Assembly (NCBI GenBank): GCA_949297075.1
Contig: CASFRX010000046.1
Location: forward strand, 1-64,000
Length of the DNA: 64,000 bases
Origin: an uncultured Oscillospiraceae bacterium
GTDB lineage: Bacteria; Bacillota; Clostridia; Oscillospirales; Acutalibacteraceae
Reading direction: 5' to 3'
Shown: positions 52,943 to 62,102 of the stretch, one piece after another
How positions within the stretch are numbered: position 1 is the first letter of the stretch
How the letters are laid out: each line of letters starts with the position of its first letter
Program-made: the position numbers and the translations under genes
The notes under the pieces: model-generated
The model's database searches: none
What the model was told of the DNA's origin: nothing
What the model saw: the letters and a program-made list of their open reading frames with translations, nothing else

Positions 52943-52967
52943 ATTAATACGAAATTCTAAAAATTAT

Positions 52968-53001
52968 GGGCTGTGACTTTTGTGTCACAGCCCTGTTTTA
53001 G
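52968..53001. terminator. Bidirectional terminator, 10-bp stem
   Basis: GGGCTGTGAC (52968-52977) / GTCACAGCCC (52984-52993), then TGTTTTAGTTT on plus and ATAATTTTT on minus. It separates converging genes. Confidence 0.8.
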
Positions 53002-53021
53002 TTTACATTGTTAATTTAAAT

Positions 53022-54377
53022 TTAGTTCTTAAGACTTTGCACCGGTGCCGGGATTCTGCCGCCGCGGCTGATAAATTTGGCAGGGGAAATCATGCTTATA
53101 TCCATAACGGGGCCGCCACCGAGAAGACCGCCGAAATCAAGCTCATCACCTACGGCTTTGCCTATTGCGGGAATTACACGAACAGCGGTAGTTTTGCTGT
53201 TTATCATGCCGATTGCGGCTTCGTCTGCAATAATTGCGGAGATAACCTCTGCGGGTGTGTCGCCCGGAATATTAATCATATCAAGGCCAACGGAGCAAAC
53301 AGCAGTCATAGCCTCAAGACGCTCGATGTTGAGCGCACCGCTTCTTGCCGCATCTATCATGCCTGCGTCTTCGGTTACGGGGATGAATGCGCCGGAAAGG
53401 CCGCCCACATGGGAGGAAGCCATAATGCCGCCTTTCTTAACTGCATCATTGAGCAGGGCAAGCGCCGCAGTTGTGCCGTGGCAGCCGCACTGAGCAAGAC
53501 CCATTTCTTCGAGAATGTGGGCAACGGAATCGCCGACTGCCGGAGTCGGGGCAAGGGAGAGGTCAACAATGCCGAAAGGCACATTGAGCCTGCGTGAAGC
53601 CTCACGGGCAACAAGCTGACCTACACGGGTAATTTTGAATGCAGTTTTCTTAACAACATCGGCAACATCTGTCAAGTTGCCGTCGGGAATTTTCTTGAGA
53701 GCGTTGCTTACAACACCGGGGCCTGAAACGCCGACATTGATTACGCAGTCCGGTTCACCTGCGCCGTGAAATGCGCCTGCCATAAAGGGATTATCTTCGG
53801 GAGCGTTGCAGAAAACAACTAACTTTGCAGGGCCGATACAGCCCTTGTCTGCGGTAGCCTTTGCGGCTTCAACAACAATCTGACCCATGAAGGAAACGGC
53901 GTCCATGTTGATGCCTGCCTTTGTGGAGCCTATGTTTACGCTGGAGCAAATATGCTCGGTGGTGGCAAGAGCTTCGGGAATGCTACGGATAAGAGCTTCA
54001 TCTCCTGCGGCAAAGCCTTTTTGCACAAGGGCTGAATAGCCGCCTATGAAGTTAACGCCAACAGTTTGAGCGGCTTTTTCAAGAGCTTTCGCATATTCAA
54101 CGGGGTTGCCGCCTGAGCAAGCGGAAATCATAGCGATGGGGGTAACGGAAATTCGCTTGTTGATAATGGGAATGCCGTATTCCTTTTCGATTTGCTCACC
54201 TGTGCTGACAAGGTTTTCCGATTTACGGGTTATTTTATCGTAAATCTTTTCGCAGCTGCGTTTAATATCGCTGTCGCAGCAGTCGAGCAGGGATATGCCC
54301 ATGGTAATTGTGCGTATGTCGAGGTGCTCCTCCTCAATCATAGCAATAGTTTCGAGAATGTCGCCTGTGTTCATCAT
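53022..54377 (-). CDS. PFL family protein (UPF0210/DUF711)
   Basis: A 451-aa cytosolic protein of the UPF0210 family, whose fold resembles pyruvate formate-lyase. Recognisable stretches are [28 protein letters not shown] and [14 protein letters not shown]. The reaction has not been established to my knowledge. It is almost always next to the small ACT protein found just upstream (54396), and both are on the minus strand 18 nt apart. Either of two adjacent ATGs may be the start. Confidence 0.88.
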   Translation of the reverse strand: MMNTGDILETIAMIEEEHLDIRTITMGISLLDCCDSDIKRSCEKIYDKITRKSENLVSTGEQIEKEYGIPIINKRISVTPIAMISACSGGNPVEYAKALEKAAQTVGVNFIGGYSALVQKGFAAGDEALIRSIPEALATTEHICSSVNIGSTKAGINMDAVSFMGQIVVEAAKATADKGCIGPAKLVVFCNAPEDNPFMAGAFHGAGEPDCVINVGVSGPGVVSNALKKIPDGNLTDVADVVKKTAFKITRVGQLVAREASRRLNVPFGIVDLSLAPTPAVGDSVAHILEEMGLAQCGCHGTTAALALLNDAVKKGGIMASSHVGGLSGAFIPVTEDAGMIDAARSGALNIERLEAMTAVCSVGLDMINIPGDTPAEVISAIIADEAAIGMINSKTTAVRVIPAIGKAVGDELDFGGLLGGGPVMDISMISPAKFISRGGRIPAPVQSLKN

Positions 54378-54395
54378 AAGTCAAAAACCGCCTTC

Positions 54396-54665
54396 TCAAA
54401 TTCTGTGCATGGAATTGAAAATATCCTCATGCATAACGTGTATTTTAAGGCTGTTGCTTTCGCCGTATTCTTTTAGCTTATCCGAAAAATCCGTAAAGGG
54501 TATTCCCATTTTCTCGGTGTCTACAAGCATAATCATGCAGAACATATCCTGCAAAATAGTCTGCGAAACATCAACAACATTTACATCGTTGTCTGCGCAA
54601 AAGTTGGAAACCTTTGCAAGTATGCCGACAGTGTCCTTGCCGACTACGGTTATAACAGCTCTCAT
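54396..54665 (-). CDS. ACT-domain protein (UPF0237)
   Basis: An 89-aa protein consisting of one ACT domain (RAVITVVGKDTVGILAKVS, then VDVSQTILQ), a ligand-binding regulatory module usually specific for amino acids. It probably senses a small molecule for its partner at 53022. CGGAGG precedes ATG 54665. Confidence 0.88.
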   Translation of the reverse strand: MRAVITVVGKDTVGILAKVSNFCADNDVNVVDVSQTILQDMFCMIMLVDTEKMGIPFTDFSDKLKEYGESNSLKIHVMHEDIFNSMHRI

Positions 54666-54710
54666 AGTATTAACCTCCGTTCAGTTAGCTGATTTTTATT
54701 AACTAAACCT

Positions 54711-54739
54711 ATTTTAGCACAACAAAAAGTATAAAACAA
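54711..54739 (-). promoter_or_regulatory. Promoter of the ACT-PFL operon
   Basis: On minus: TTGTTT (54739-54734), 17 nt, TAAAAT (54716-54711). Confidence 0.5.
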
Positions 54740-54763
54740 TAGCGTTATTATTACAAAATACCA

Positions 54764-54792
54764 TTGAAATTTTGGCACTATATGTATATAAT
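54764..54792 (+). promoter_or_regulatory. Promoter of tRNA-Arg
   Basis: TTGAAA (54764-54769), 17 nt, TATAAT (54787-54792). Confidence 0.65.
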
Positions 54793-54819
54793 ATATGTTA
54801 TCGGTTAAAAACTTAATAT

Positions 54820-54896
54820 CCGCCCGTAGCGAAGTTGGATATCGCAGCAGATTCCGATTCTGAAGGTCGGGGGTTCAAATCCCTCCGGGCGGGCCA
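54820..54896 (+). tRNA. tRNA-Arg (anticodon CCG)
   Basis: 77 nt with acceptor arm CCGCCCG (54820-54826) / CGGGCGG (54886-54892), discriminator G and encoded CCA. The anticodon loop TTCCGAT gives CCG, reading CGG. T-arm GGGGGTTCAAATCCC is canonical. A single-gene transcription unit with its own promoter and terminator. Confidence 0.93.
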
Positions 54897-54938
54897 AAAA
54901 AGCCAAAGGCACGGACAAGGTGTCTTTGGCTTTTTTAG
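54897..54938 (+). terminator. Terminator of tRNA-Arg
   Basis: AAAAAGCCAAAG...CTTTGGCTTTTTT, about 16 bp with one bulge, ending in a T6 tract. Confidence 0.85.
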
Positions 54939-55009
54939 GAGGGATTTGAAACCTAAGAGGGTGAGCAGATGTCCTATGAGAATTAAGCAATCTTTTCTAA
55001 GCAAATTCC

Positions 55010-55038
55010 TTGACTTGATTTAAGGATAAATGTATTAT
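55010..55038 (+). promoter_or_regulatory. Promoter of the GH43 gene
   Basis: TTGACT (55010-55015), 17 nt, TATTAT (55033-55038). Confidence 0.65.
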
Positions 55039-55089
55039 TACATTATATAAATACAGATAAACTTGATAACTGCAATGTGAGGAATTACT

Positions 55090-56001
55090 ATGAATTTTCA
55101 TATTTCAAATCCGTTGAGCAAGGGCTGGTATGCAGACCCTGAGGCGAGGTTTTACGAGGGCAAATACATAATTTATGTCACCCATTCTCTTCCTTATTGC
55201 GAGCAGCTTAACCACAGCTGTTTTGTGTCGGAGGATTTGACGAATTGGGAGCTGAAAGAAAACATTATTGATACTTCTGCTTTCCCGTGGATTAAAGGCG
55301 CTGTGTGGGCTCCGACGATTATTGAGAAAAACAGCAAGTATTATTATATTTTTGCAACTAACGATGTTCCGAATTTATCCGAAAAAGGCGGCTTGGAAAT
55401 CGCCGTTTCGGATAGTCCTACAGGCCCCTTTAAAGGCTATCTCGGCAGGCCTCTTATCAATGAAAACATAAACGGCGCTCAGCCTATTGACGCCCATTTG
55501 TTCAAGGATGATGACGGCACAGTTTATCTGCTCTACGGTGGTTGGAAGCACTGCAATATTGCCGTTATGAACGAGGATATGACGGGCTTCGTGCCCTTTG
55601 AAAACGGCGAGATTTTCAAGGAGATTACACCGCCTGATTATGTTGAAGGCCCCTGTATGTTCAAAAGAGGGGATAAGTATTATTTTTTCTGGTCGGCAGG
55701 AGGCTGGACTGAGGGAACATACCATGTTAACTATACGACCGCCGATAAACCTTGGGGTCCGTTTAAGCAGGCAAATGAGATTCTTGCCACAGGGGATAGC
55801 ACAATAGCAAACGGTCCGGGTCACAACGGATATTTTTATCTGCCCGATGAGGATCAATACCTGATGGTTTACCACAGACATAAAAACGGCGAAACCGACG
55901 GCAACGCACGCTATCTCTGCATCGACAGAATGGATTTAGACAGCGACGGAACAATCCTGCCCGTAAAAATGACCGATGAATGGGATTTCAAAGCTGAATA
56001 G
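55090..56001 (+). CDS. Glycoside hydrolase family 43 enzyme
   Basis: A 303-aa cytosolic five-bladed beta-propeller enzyme, probably beta-xylosidase or alpha-arabinofuranosidase. The GH43 triad is visible: base D16 in YADPEARF, pKa-setting D134 in QPIDAHLF, and acid E186 in VEGPCMFK. No signal peptide, so it acts on imported oligosaccharides. The nearby GPH symporter (57129) could supply them. CDS start ATG 55090 follows GTGAGGA. Confidence 0.88.
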   Translation: MNFHISNPLSKGWYADPEARFYEGKYIIYVTHSLPYCEQLNHSCFVSEDLTNWELKENIIDTSAFPWIKGAVWAPTIIEKNSKYYYIFATNDVPNLSEKGGLEIAVSDSPTGPFKGYLGRPLINENINGAQPIDAHLFKDDDGTVYLLYGGWKHCNIAVMNEDMTGFVPFENGEIFKEITPPDYVEGPCMFKRGDKYYFFWSAGGWTEGTYHVNYTTADKPWGPFKQANEILATGDSTIANGPGHNGYFYLPDEDQYLMVYHRHKNGETDGNARYLCIDRMDLDSDGTILPVKMTDEWDFKAE

Positions 56002-56012
56002 TGAGCTGAATA

Positions 56013-56052
56013 GAAAAATGCCCGCTCTCGTTTTTCTTGAGAGTGGGCATAA
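56013..56052. terminator. Bidirectional terminator
   Basis: 12-bp stem ATGCCCGCTCTC (56018-56029) / GAGAGTGGGCAT (56039-56050) with one G-U pair. The minus strand ends in TTTTTC, so it mainly ends the lipoprotein gene. Confidence 0.75.
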
Positions 56053-56069
56053 GCTTTATAAAGTTTGCA

Positions 56070-56930
56070 TTAAAATCCGCCGCCGGTTGTGATTATGTAA
56101 TCAACCGAGCCGTAGGCACTGCTAATTGTTGCCGAAAGCGGAATTCTTACCGCCGCAACATACAGGTTTTTAAGTTTAACATCAACCTTGTATGTCCATG
56201 TGCCTTTTTCGATAATTCCGTCTTTGTTGATTTTTACCTTGAGTTTGGGATTTGAATAGTGGAGCTTCAATTCAGCGTTGTCAAAATCAATATTGAACTG
56301 AGGCAGCTCTGCGGCAACGGTTGAAATATCGCCGACAACGGTGATAGCGTGGCCTACCGTGCCTGAATATGCGTCGCCGTGAGCGCCGTCTGTTTGCTCT
56401 TTTAATGTCATTTCAACAACTGTGTAGCTGCCGCTCTTGTAAGCTTTGACGCTCTTTGTATCTGAAAGCTCAAGGTTTTCGTAGCCGCCTGTAATGCCTT
56501 CAAATTCGGTTGAATTTTTCTTTAGTGCTGATTTCATAATGGGTGTTGCCATTTCAACAAGCTTGCCGATAAAGCCTGAGCCGTCGTTGACAACCATTTC
56601 CGTCATGGTCATTTCCTGCTTAGATGTAACCTTTGTCTTGGATTTAATTGCCGCCTGCTTGTAAAATTCAATGATTTCTTCACCTGTCCATTCAGCAGGG
56701 TTAGCAGAAAAAGCTTTTGTTTCGTTTTCCGATGTTGTTTCGTCGGTTGAAGTTTCCTGTGTGAAATCGGCGTTTGTTAAATCCGGCTGAGCTGTTGTGC
56801 TGTCAACGGTCGCATCGCTTTGGCTTTCAACAGCATTTGTGGTGGGCTCCTGCTCTCCTTCGCTGCTTTTGCATGATGCGAATGTGAAAAGCATAATAAG
56901 AGCGGTTAATAATGCTAAAATCTTTTTCAT
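56070..56930 (-). CDS. Hypothetical lipoprotein
   Basis: A 286-aa precursor with a lipobox FASC (C20) after MKKILALLTALIMLFT, so it is surface-anchored. A Ser/Thr/Glu-rich linker spans about residues 21-75, followed by a domain with PAEWTGEEIIEFYKQAAIKSK and ending in beta-strand-like sequence. I do not recognise a family. AGGAGGAAA precedes ATG 56930; the frame open to 56987 lacks a ribosome binding site. Confidence 0.8.
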   Translation of the reverse strand: MKKILALLTALIMLFTFASCKSSEGEQEPTTNAVESQSDATVDSTTAQPDLTNADFTQETSTDETTSENETKAFSANPAEWTGEEIIEFYKQAAIKSKTKVTSKQEMTMTEMVVNDGSGFIGKLVEMATPIMKSALKKNSTEFEGITGGYENLELSDTKSVKAYKSGSYTVVEMTLKEQTDGAHGDAYSGTVGHAITVVGDISTVAAELPQFNIDFDNAELKLHYSNPKLKVKINKDGIIEKGTWTYKVDVKLKNLYVAAVRIPLSATISSAYGSVDYIITTGGGF

Positions 56931-57054
56931 TTCCGTTTCCTCCTTTGGTTCCTTGTAAACTTTACGACAAAAAATCGCTTTTGTCAATCGTTAGCAACGC
57001 TTTTGTGACGAAATTGTAAACAATTTTACCATGAAAAGTAATCCGTGCAAGCCA

Positions 57055-57083
57055 TTTACAAAAGATATCTTTTCTGTTATACT
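57055..57083 (+). promoter_or_regulatory. Promoter of the GPH symporter
   Basis: TTTACA (57055-57060), 17 nt, TATACT (57078-57083). Confidence 0.65.
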
Positions 57084-57128
57084 TGAATTTAAAGAAACTC
57101 AAAATTCACATAAGAAAGGTTTTGCGAC

Positions 57129-58673
57129 ATGAACAGTAACTTTTTGCACAAGCTGTTCGGAACAACTCCGGGCAAGGGCGTCCAGCCTAAGGAAGCCGTT
57201 GCTTACAGCATAGCAGGCTTTGGTCAAAACTTTATATGCACTATTATCGGCTCATACCTCACAATTTTCCTCACCGATGCTCTTTTATTCGGTGCCGATG
57301 GCGTAAAAATCGGCTCCATCTCCGGCGCAATCGCCGTGGCGTATCTTATGCTCGGAACCCGAATTTTTGACGCGCTTAACGATCCCATCATGGGAAGTAT
57401 AGTTGACAGAACCCGTACAAAGTGGGGCAAATGCCGCCCTTATCTCAAGTGGATGGCTTTTCCCATTGCTTTTATGACTATTGCTTGCTTCCTGCCTGTT
57501 TACAGCGCAAAAGCGATTTCTACATTTGTTGTTATTTCCGTTATTTATGTTATTTGGAGCGTTGTGTACACCGTAGCAGATGTTCCGTATTGGGGTCTGT
57601 CTACCTGCATGACTAACGATACTGTTGTTCGCGGTAATATTCTCACGGTTACAAGGCTTGTATGCACTCTCGGCGCAGGTATTGTCACAGTTTTCGTTCC
57701 CATTATCACAAATGCAGTTACAGCTAAGTTCAAGTACACGGCTGGCGATATTGCTCAGATTATGGCAGATAAGGGCGTTGATGCGGAAACTGCGAAAAAC
57801 TTTGTAGGCACTGTTATTGCAGGCCGGGAGATTGCAAACGCAGATACTCTTAAATGGACATATTTCATCTGCGCTGTTGTGCTTGTTGTTTTAGCTGTTC
57901 CCATGTTCTTCTACGGTTTCAAGAATACTAAGGAACGCTTCACCGCAACTGATAATCCTTCCTCACTCGGTCACAATCTCAAGCTACTCTTCAAGAATAA
58001 ACAGCTTCTCCTAATTGTTCTTTCCGGTGTTCTCGGCGGTGCAAGAATGGTTTATACCTATACAGGCGGTCTTTATTTTGCAAAGTATGTTCTTCAGAAC
58101 GAGGGGCTTTACAGCCTTATTACTCTCCTTGTTGTTCCCGGAGGTCTTGTTGCTTCCGTTCTTGTTCCTTGGATGTCTAAGAAGTTTACTAAAAAATGGA
58201 CTTATGTTGCGGTTCACCTCTTCGGCGGCATAGTTATGGCTATTATGTATTTTGTCGGCTACGATGCTCCGTGGAAGCTCGCTGTTGCAGCCGTCGGTCT
58301 TGTCCTCCTCGGTATTCCTCAGGGTGTTAATAATATCATCACCTACGCTATGATAGGCGATACCGTTGACTACCTTGAGTGGAAAACAGGGGAGAGAGGA
58401 GAGGGCATCTGTTTCGCTATGCAGACTCTTATAAACAAAATCGGTATGGCTATTGGCGCATTCATCGGCGTTATTTCTTTCTCCGTAGCAGGTATCAATT
58501 CCGAAACAGGCTTTATCTCCGCAGAGGGTGCAAATACTCTTTGGAATATGTTGGTTCTCTCCGGTGTAATCAGTATGTTCGCCTGCGCAGTTCCTATGTT
58601 CTTCTATAAAATCACCGAGAAGAAGCAGGCTGAAATGGTTGCCGAAATAGAGACAAGAAAAATGAATAAGTAA
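57129..58673 (+). CDS. GPH-family sugar:cation symporter (MelB-like)
   Basis: A 514-aa membrane protein with about 12 hydrophobic segments. DALNDPIMGSIVDRTRTKWGKCRPY (residues about 80-105; read as the N-terminal cation/sugar signature) is the hallmark of the glycoside-pentoside-hexuronide family, with MIGDTVDYLEWKTGERGEG in the second half. Transported sugar unknown; xylosides or arabinosides would fit the GH43 neighbour. Own promoter and terminator. Confidence 0.88.
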   Translation: MNSNFLHKLFGTTPGKGVQPKEAVAYSIAGFGQNFICTIIGSYLTIFLTDALLFGADGVKIGSISGAIAVAYLMLGTRIFDALNDPIMGSIVDRTRTKWGKCRPYLKWMAFPIAFMTIACFLPVYSAKAISTFVVISVIYVIWSVVYTVADVPYWGLSTCMTNDTVVRGNILTVTRLVCTLGAGIVTVFVPIITNAVTAKFKYTAGDIAQIMADKGVDAETAKNFVGTVIAGREIANADTLKWTYFICAVVLVVLAVPMFFYGFKNTKERFTATDNPSSLGHNLKLLFKNKQLLLIVLSGVLGGARMVYTYTGGLYFAKYVLQNEGLYSLITLLVVPGGLVASVLVPWMSKKFTKKWTYVAVHLFGGIVMAIMYFVGYDAPWKLAVAAVGLVLLGIPQGVNNIITYAMIGDTVDYLEWKTGERGEGICFAMQTLINKIGMAIGAFIGVISFSVAGINSETGFISAEGANTLWNMLVLSGVISMFACAVPMFFYKITEKKQAEMVAEIETRKMNK

Positions 58674-58678
58674 TCAAT

Positions 58679-58716
58679 AGGCTGACCTCTGTTTTGAACG
58701 GGGTCAGCTTTGTTTT
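58679..58716 (+). terminator. Terminator of the GPH symporter
   Basis: GCTGACCTC (58681-58689) / GGGGTCAGC (58700-58708) with one G-U pair, then TTTGTTTT. Confidence 0.75.
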
Positions 58717-58851
58717 AGCTGTTTTATCGGCTTGGCACAAATATGATAAATATGTGGGTGAAAACACTTGCTTTGAGCTTTTTCGGCTATATTTAATGAA
58801 TATAACCAAAATATATTTGCGGCGGATAATGGAATTTATAGTAAAAATGTA

Positions 58852-58881
58852 TGGACAATTATTCTAACACTGTGATATAAT
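58852..58881 (+). promoter_or_regulatory. Promoter of ppdK
   Basis: TGGACA (58852-58857), 18 nt, TATAAT (58876-58881), giving an 80-90 nt leader with a GTTGG/CCAAC hairpin. Confidence 0.6.
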
Positions 58882-58969
58882 GTGCGGTGGTACACTGCGT
58901 TGGTGACTGAATTTGCCAACGGGTAACTAATTAACTTTGCTATTTTTAAAATTTGGAGGTATATTAGAC

Positions 58970-61597
58970 ATGGCTTACAAGTATGTTTACCTTTTCTCCG
59001 AAGGCGACGCAACAATGCGTGAGACTCTCGGCGGTAAGGGCGCAAACCTTGCAGAGATGACCAAAATCGGTCTTCCTGTTCCTCAGGGCTTCACAATCTC
59101 TACAGAGGCTTGCACAAAATACTACGATGACGGCAGAAAAATCAACGATGAAATCCAGGCTCAGATTATGGAGTACATCGTAAAGATGGAAGGCATCACA
59201 GGCAAGAAGTTCGGCGATAAGGAAAACCCCCTTCTCGTTTCCGTTCGTTCAGGTGCTCGTGCTTCCATGCCCGGTATGATGGACACTATCCTCAACCTCG
59301 GCCTTAACGAAGAGGTTGTTGAGGCAATCGCAGAGAAGTCCGGCAACCCCCGTTGGGCTTGGGACTGCTACAGAAGATTTATCCAGATGTATTCCGATGT
59401 TGTTATGGAAGTCGGTAAGAAATACTTTGAAGAACTCATCGACAAGATGAAGGCTGAAAAGGGCGTTACTCAGGATGTTGAGCTTAGCGCTGAAGACCTT
59501 AAGGAGCTCGCACGTCAGTTCAAGGCTGAGTACAAGAACAAGATCGGCGTAGATTTCCCCGCAGACCCCAAAGAGCAGCTCATGGGTGCTGTTGAGGCTG
59601 TTTTCCGTTCATGGGATAACCCCCGTGCAAATGTTTACCGCCGCGACAACGATATTCCCTACTCATGGGGTACAGCAGTTAATGTACAGATGATGGCATT
59701 CGGTAACATGGGCGACAACTGCGGTACAGGTGTTGCTTTCACTCGTGACCCCGCTACAGGCGAAAAGGGTCTCATGGGTGAGTTCCTTGTTAACGCACAG
59801 GGCGAAGATGTTGTTGCCGGTGTTCGTACTCCCATGCCCATCGCACAGATGGCAGAGAAGTTCCCCGAGGCATTCGCAGAGTTCAATAAGGTTTGCGCAA
59901 TCCTTGAGGACCACTACAGAGATATGCAGGATATGGAGTTCACCATCGAAGAAGGCAAGCTCTATATGCTTCAGACAAGAAACGGCAAGAGAACTGCAAA
60001 GGCTGCTCTCAAGATCGCTTGTGACCTTGTTGATGAGGGCATGATCGACGAGAAGAAGGCTGTTGCAATGATTGATGCAAGATACCTCGATACTCTTCTT
60101 CATCCTCAGTTTGATGCAAAGGCTCTTAAGGCTGCCACACCCGCAGGCAAGGGTCTCGGCGCATCTCCCGGCGCTGCTTGCGGTAAGGTTGTTTTCACAG
60201 CTGAAGACGCTGTTGCATGGAACGAGAAGGGCGAAAAGGTTGTTCTTGTTCGTCTTGAAACATCTCCCGAAGATATCACAGGTATGAAGGCTTCTCAGGG
60301 TATCCTCACAGTTCGCGGCGGTATGACCTCTCACGCAGCTGTTGTTGCTCGTGGTATGGGTACTTGCTGTGTATCCGGTTGCGGCGATATCGTTATGGAC
60401 GAAGAGAACAAGAAGTTCACACTTGCAGGCAAGACCTACAATGAGGGCGACTTCATCTCCATCGATGGTTCTACTGGTAACATCTATGACGGCATCATCC
60501 CCACTGTTGATGCTGAAATCGCAGGCGAGTTCGGCCGCATCATGGCATGGGCTGATAAGTACAGAACTCTTAAGGTTCGTACAAACGCTGATACACCCGC
60601 AGATGCTAAAAAAGCCCGTGAGCTCGGCGCAGAAGGTATCGGTCTTTGCCGTACAGAGCATATGTTCTTCGAAGCAGACAGAATTGCTGCTTTCCGTGAG
60701 ATGATTTGTGCTGATACAGTTGCCGAAAGAGAAGCAGCTCTTGATAAGATTCTTCCCTATCAGCAGGGCGACTTCGAGGCTCTCTACGAGGCTCTTGAAG
60801 GCAACCCCGTAACAATCCGTTTCCTTGATCCGCCTCTCCATGAGTTCGTTCCCACTGAGGAAGCTGACATTGCAGCTCTCGCAGCAGCACAGGGCAAGTC
60901 CGTTGAGGATATCAAGGCTATCATTTCCGGTCTCCACGAGTTCAACCCCATGATGGGTCACCGTGGCTGCCGTCTTGCAGTAACATATCCTGAAATCGCA
61001 GCAATGCAGACAAAGGCTGTTATCCGTGCAGCTATCAATGTTAAGAAGGCTCATGCAGATTGGAACCTTGTTCCCGAAATCATGATTCCCCTTGTTGGCG
61101 ATGTTAAGGAGCTTAAGTATGTTAAGGATGTTGTTGTTAAGACAGCTGACGCCGAAATCGCAGCGGCAGGCGTAGAGCTTGCTTACGAAGTAGGTACAAT
61201 GATTGAGATTCCCAGAGCTTGCCTCACAGCTGATGAGATTGCTAAGGAAGCTGCTTTCTTCTGCTTCGGTACAAACGACCTTACTCAGATGACATTCGGC
61301 TTCAGCCGTGATGACGCAGGTAAGTTCCTTGATGCTTACTATGATACAAAGATTTACGAGTCCGATCCCTTCGCAAAGCTTGACCAGACAGGCGTTGGCT
61401 CTCTCATGGAAATGGCAGTTGCCAAGGGCAAGGCAAGCGGCAAAAACCTCCACTACGGTATCTGCGGCGAGCATGGCGGCGATCCCAGCTCTGTTGAGTT
61501 CTGCCATAAGATTGGCCTCGACTATGTATCTTGCTCTCCCTTCCGTGTTCCGATCGCTCGCCTCGCAGCAGCACAGGCAGCTATCAAAAGTAGGTAG
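58970..61597 (+). CDS. ppdK: Pyruvate, phosphate dikinase
   Basis: Interconverts PEP, AMP and PPi with pyruvate, ATP and Pi; common in anaerobes as a PPi-saving glycolytic enzyme. The 875-aa product has the ATP-grasp N-terminal half, the phospho-histidine motif GGMTSHAAVVARGMG near residues 450-464, and a C-terminal PEP-binding barrel ending FRVPIARLAAAQAAI. TGGAGGT precedes ATG 58970. The family ending is complete, but the last residues (KSR) and everything downstream change abruptly, suggesting an insertion next to the stop codon. Confidence 0.97.
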   Translation: MAYKYVYLFSEGDATMRETLGGKGANLAEMTKIGLPVPQGFTISTEACTKYYDDGRKINDEIQAQIMEYIVKMEGITGKKFGDKENPLLVSVRSGARASMPGMMDTILNLGLNEEVVEAIAEKSGNPRWAWDCYRRFIQMYSDVVMEVGKKYFEELIDKMKAEKGVTQDVELSAEDLKELARQFKAEYKNKIGVDFPADPKEQLMGAVEAVFRSWDNPRANVYRRDNDIPYSWGTAVNVQMMAFGNMGDNCGTGVAFTRDPATGEKGLMGEFLVNAQGEDVVAGVRTPMPIAQMAEKFPEAFAEFNKVCAILEDHYRDMQDMEFTIEEGKLYMLQTRNGKRTAKAALKIACDLVDEGMIDEKKAVAMIDARYLDTLLHPQFDAKALKAATPAGKGLGASPGAACGKVVFTAEDAVAWNEKGEKVVLVRLETSPEDITGMKASQGILTVRGGMTSHAAVVARGMGTCCVSGCGDIVMDEENKKFTLAGKTYNEGDFISIDGSTGNIYDGIIPTVDAEIAGEFGRIMAWADKYRTLKVRTNADTPADAKKARELGAEGIGLCRTEHMFFEADRIAAFREMICADTVAEREAALDKILPYQQGDFEALYEALEGNPVTIRFLDPPLHEFVPTEEADIAALAAAQGKSVEDIKAIISGLHEFNPMMGHRGCRLAVTYPEIAAMQTKAVIRAAINVKKAHADWNLVPEIMIPLVGDVKELKYVKDVVVKTADAEIAAAGVELAYEVGTMIEIPRACLTADEIAKEAAFFCFGTNDLTQMTFGFSRDDAGKFLDAYYDTKIYESDPFAKLDQTGVGSLMEMAVAKGKASGKNLHYGICGEHGGDPSSVEFCHKIGLDYVSCSPFRVPIARLAAAQAAIKSR

Positions 61598-61727
61598 GAG
61601 TTCTCTTTCCTTTGAATTACCGCTTGGTTTCAAGGAAGCAGAAGCCTATCGAAAGGCTAACGGACAGTATTTAAGGAAAAATCAATGGAGAGATACCACC
61701 GTAAGGGTGCTTATCGACCTTGATTGA
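61592..61727 (+). pseudogene. 3' remnant of an unrecognised gene
   Basis: In a frame offset from ppdK, the DNA after its stop reads like real protein (FELPLGFKEAEAYRKANGQ, then RDTTVRVLIDLD) to the TGA at 61727. No start codon or ribosome binding site precedes it within new sequence. It is probably the C-terminal end of a gene cut off when foreign DNA joined ppdK. I do not recognise the family. Confidence 0.4.
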
Positions 61728-61739
61728 AAACCGAACTAT

Positions 61740-61780
61740 AATAAGCGTATCATTAGAAATAGTGATACGCTTATTTTTTT
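61740..61780 (+). terminator. Terminator after the gene remnant
   Basis: 13-bp perfect stem AATAAGCGTATCA (61740-61752) / TGATACGCTTATT (61763-61775), then TTTTT. Confidence 0.85.
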
Positions 61781-61794
61781 ATCTCTTTGCAAAG

Positions 61795-61823
61795 TTGTTC
61801 TTCCCTCTGCTCTTTTATATAAT
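61795..61823 (+). promoter_or_regulatory. Promoter of the small accessory gene
   Basis: TTGTTC (61795-61800), 17 nt, TATAAT (61818-61823). Confidence 0.6.
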
Positions 61824-61847
61824 AAGATTAGCAAGGAGGTCGAGCGT

Positions 61848-62027
61848 ATGAAAGACAAAACCACTCATCTGTATGTAGACAGTCACGAAAGGACGCTGAT
61901 ATTACATAGCCTTGTGGAGCTGAAAAACGCTCTTATACGGCAAGGCAGATATACGGACTGCATTGACGAACTCATTTTCAAAGTAGCCAATGCACCCGTT
62001 AAGAAAATGAAAATCGAATATGTCTAA
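61848..62027 (+). CDS. Small mobile-element protein, unknown function
   Basis: I translated 59 aa, beginning MKDKTTHLYVDSHERTLIL and ending KKMKIEYV. AAGGAGG lies 7 nt before ATG 61848, and a promoter and terminator frame it, so it is a credible gene. Short proteins of this type occur before parA in Tn1549-like conjugative elements, as far as I recall. It has no DNA-binding motif I can name. Confidence 0.65.
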   Translation: MKDKTTHLYVDSHERTLILHSLVELKNALIRQGRYTDCIDELIFKVANAPVKKMKIEYV

Positions 62028-62042
62028 GACAATTCAAGAGTG

Positions 62043-62081
62043 AGCCGCTTATTCTTTTCCATAAGAGTAAGCGGCTTTTTT
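62043..62081 (+). terminator. Terminator between accessory gene and parA
   Basis: 12-bp stem AGCCGCTTATTC (62043-62054) / GAGTAAGCGGCT (62065-62076), then TTTTT. Confidence 0.8.
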
Positions 62082-62102
62082 GCGTTCTCTGTACGATTTA
62101 CA

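Noticed and set aside
59663-61633. A 656-codon open frame on the minus strand of ppdK
   Set aside because: It is the shadow of a highly biased coding strand; its translation is cysteine- and serine-rich without any family pattern, and ppdK on plus is certain.
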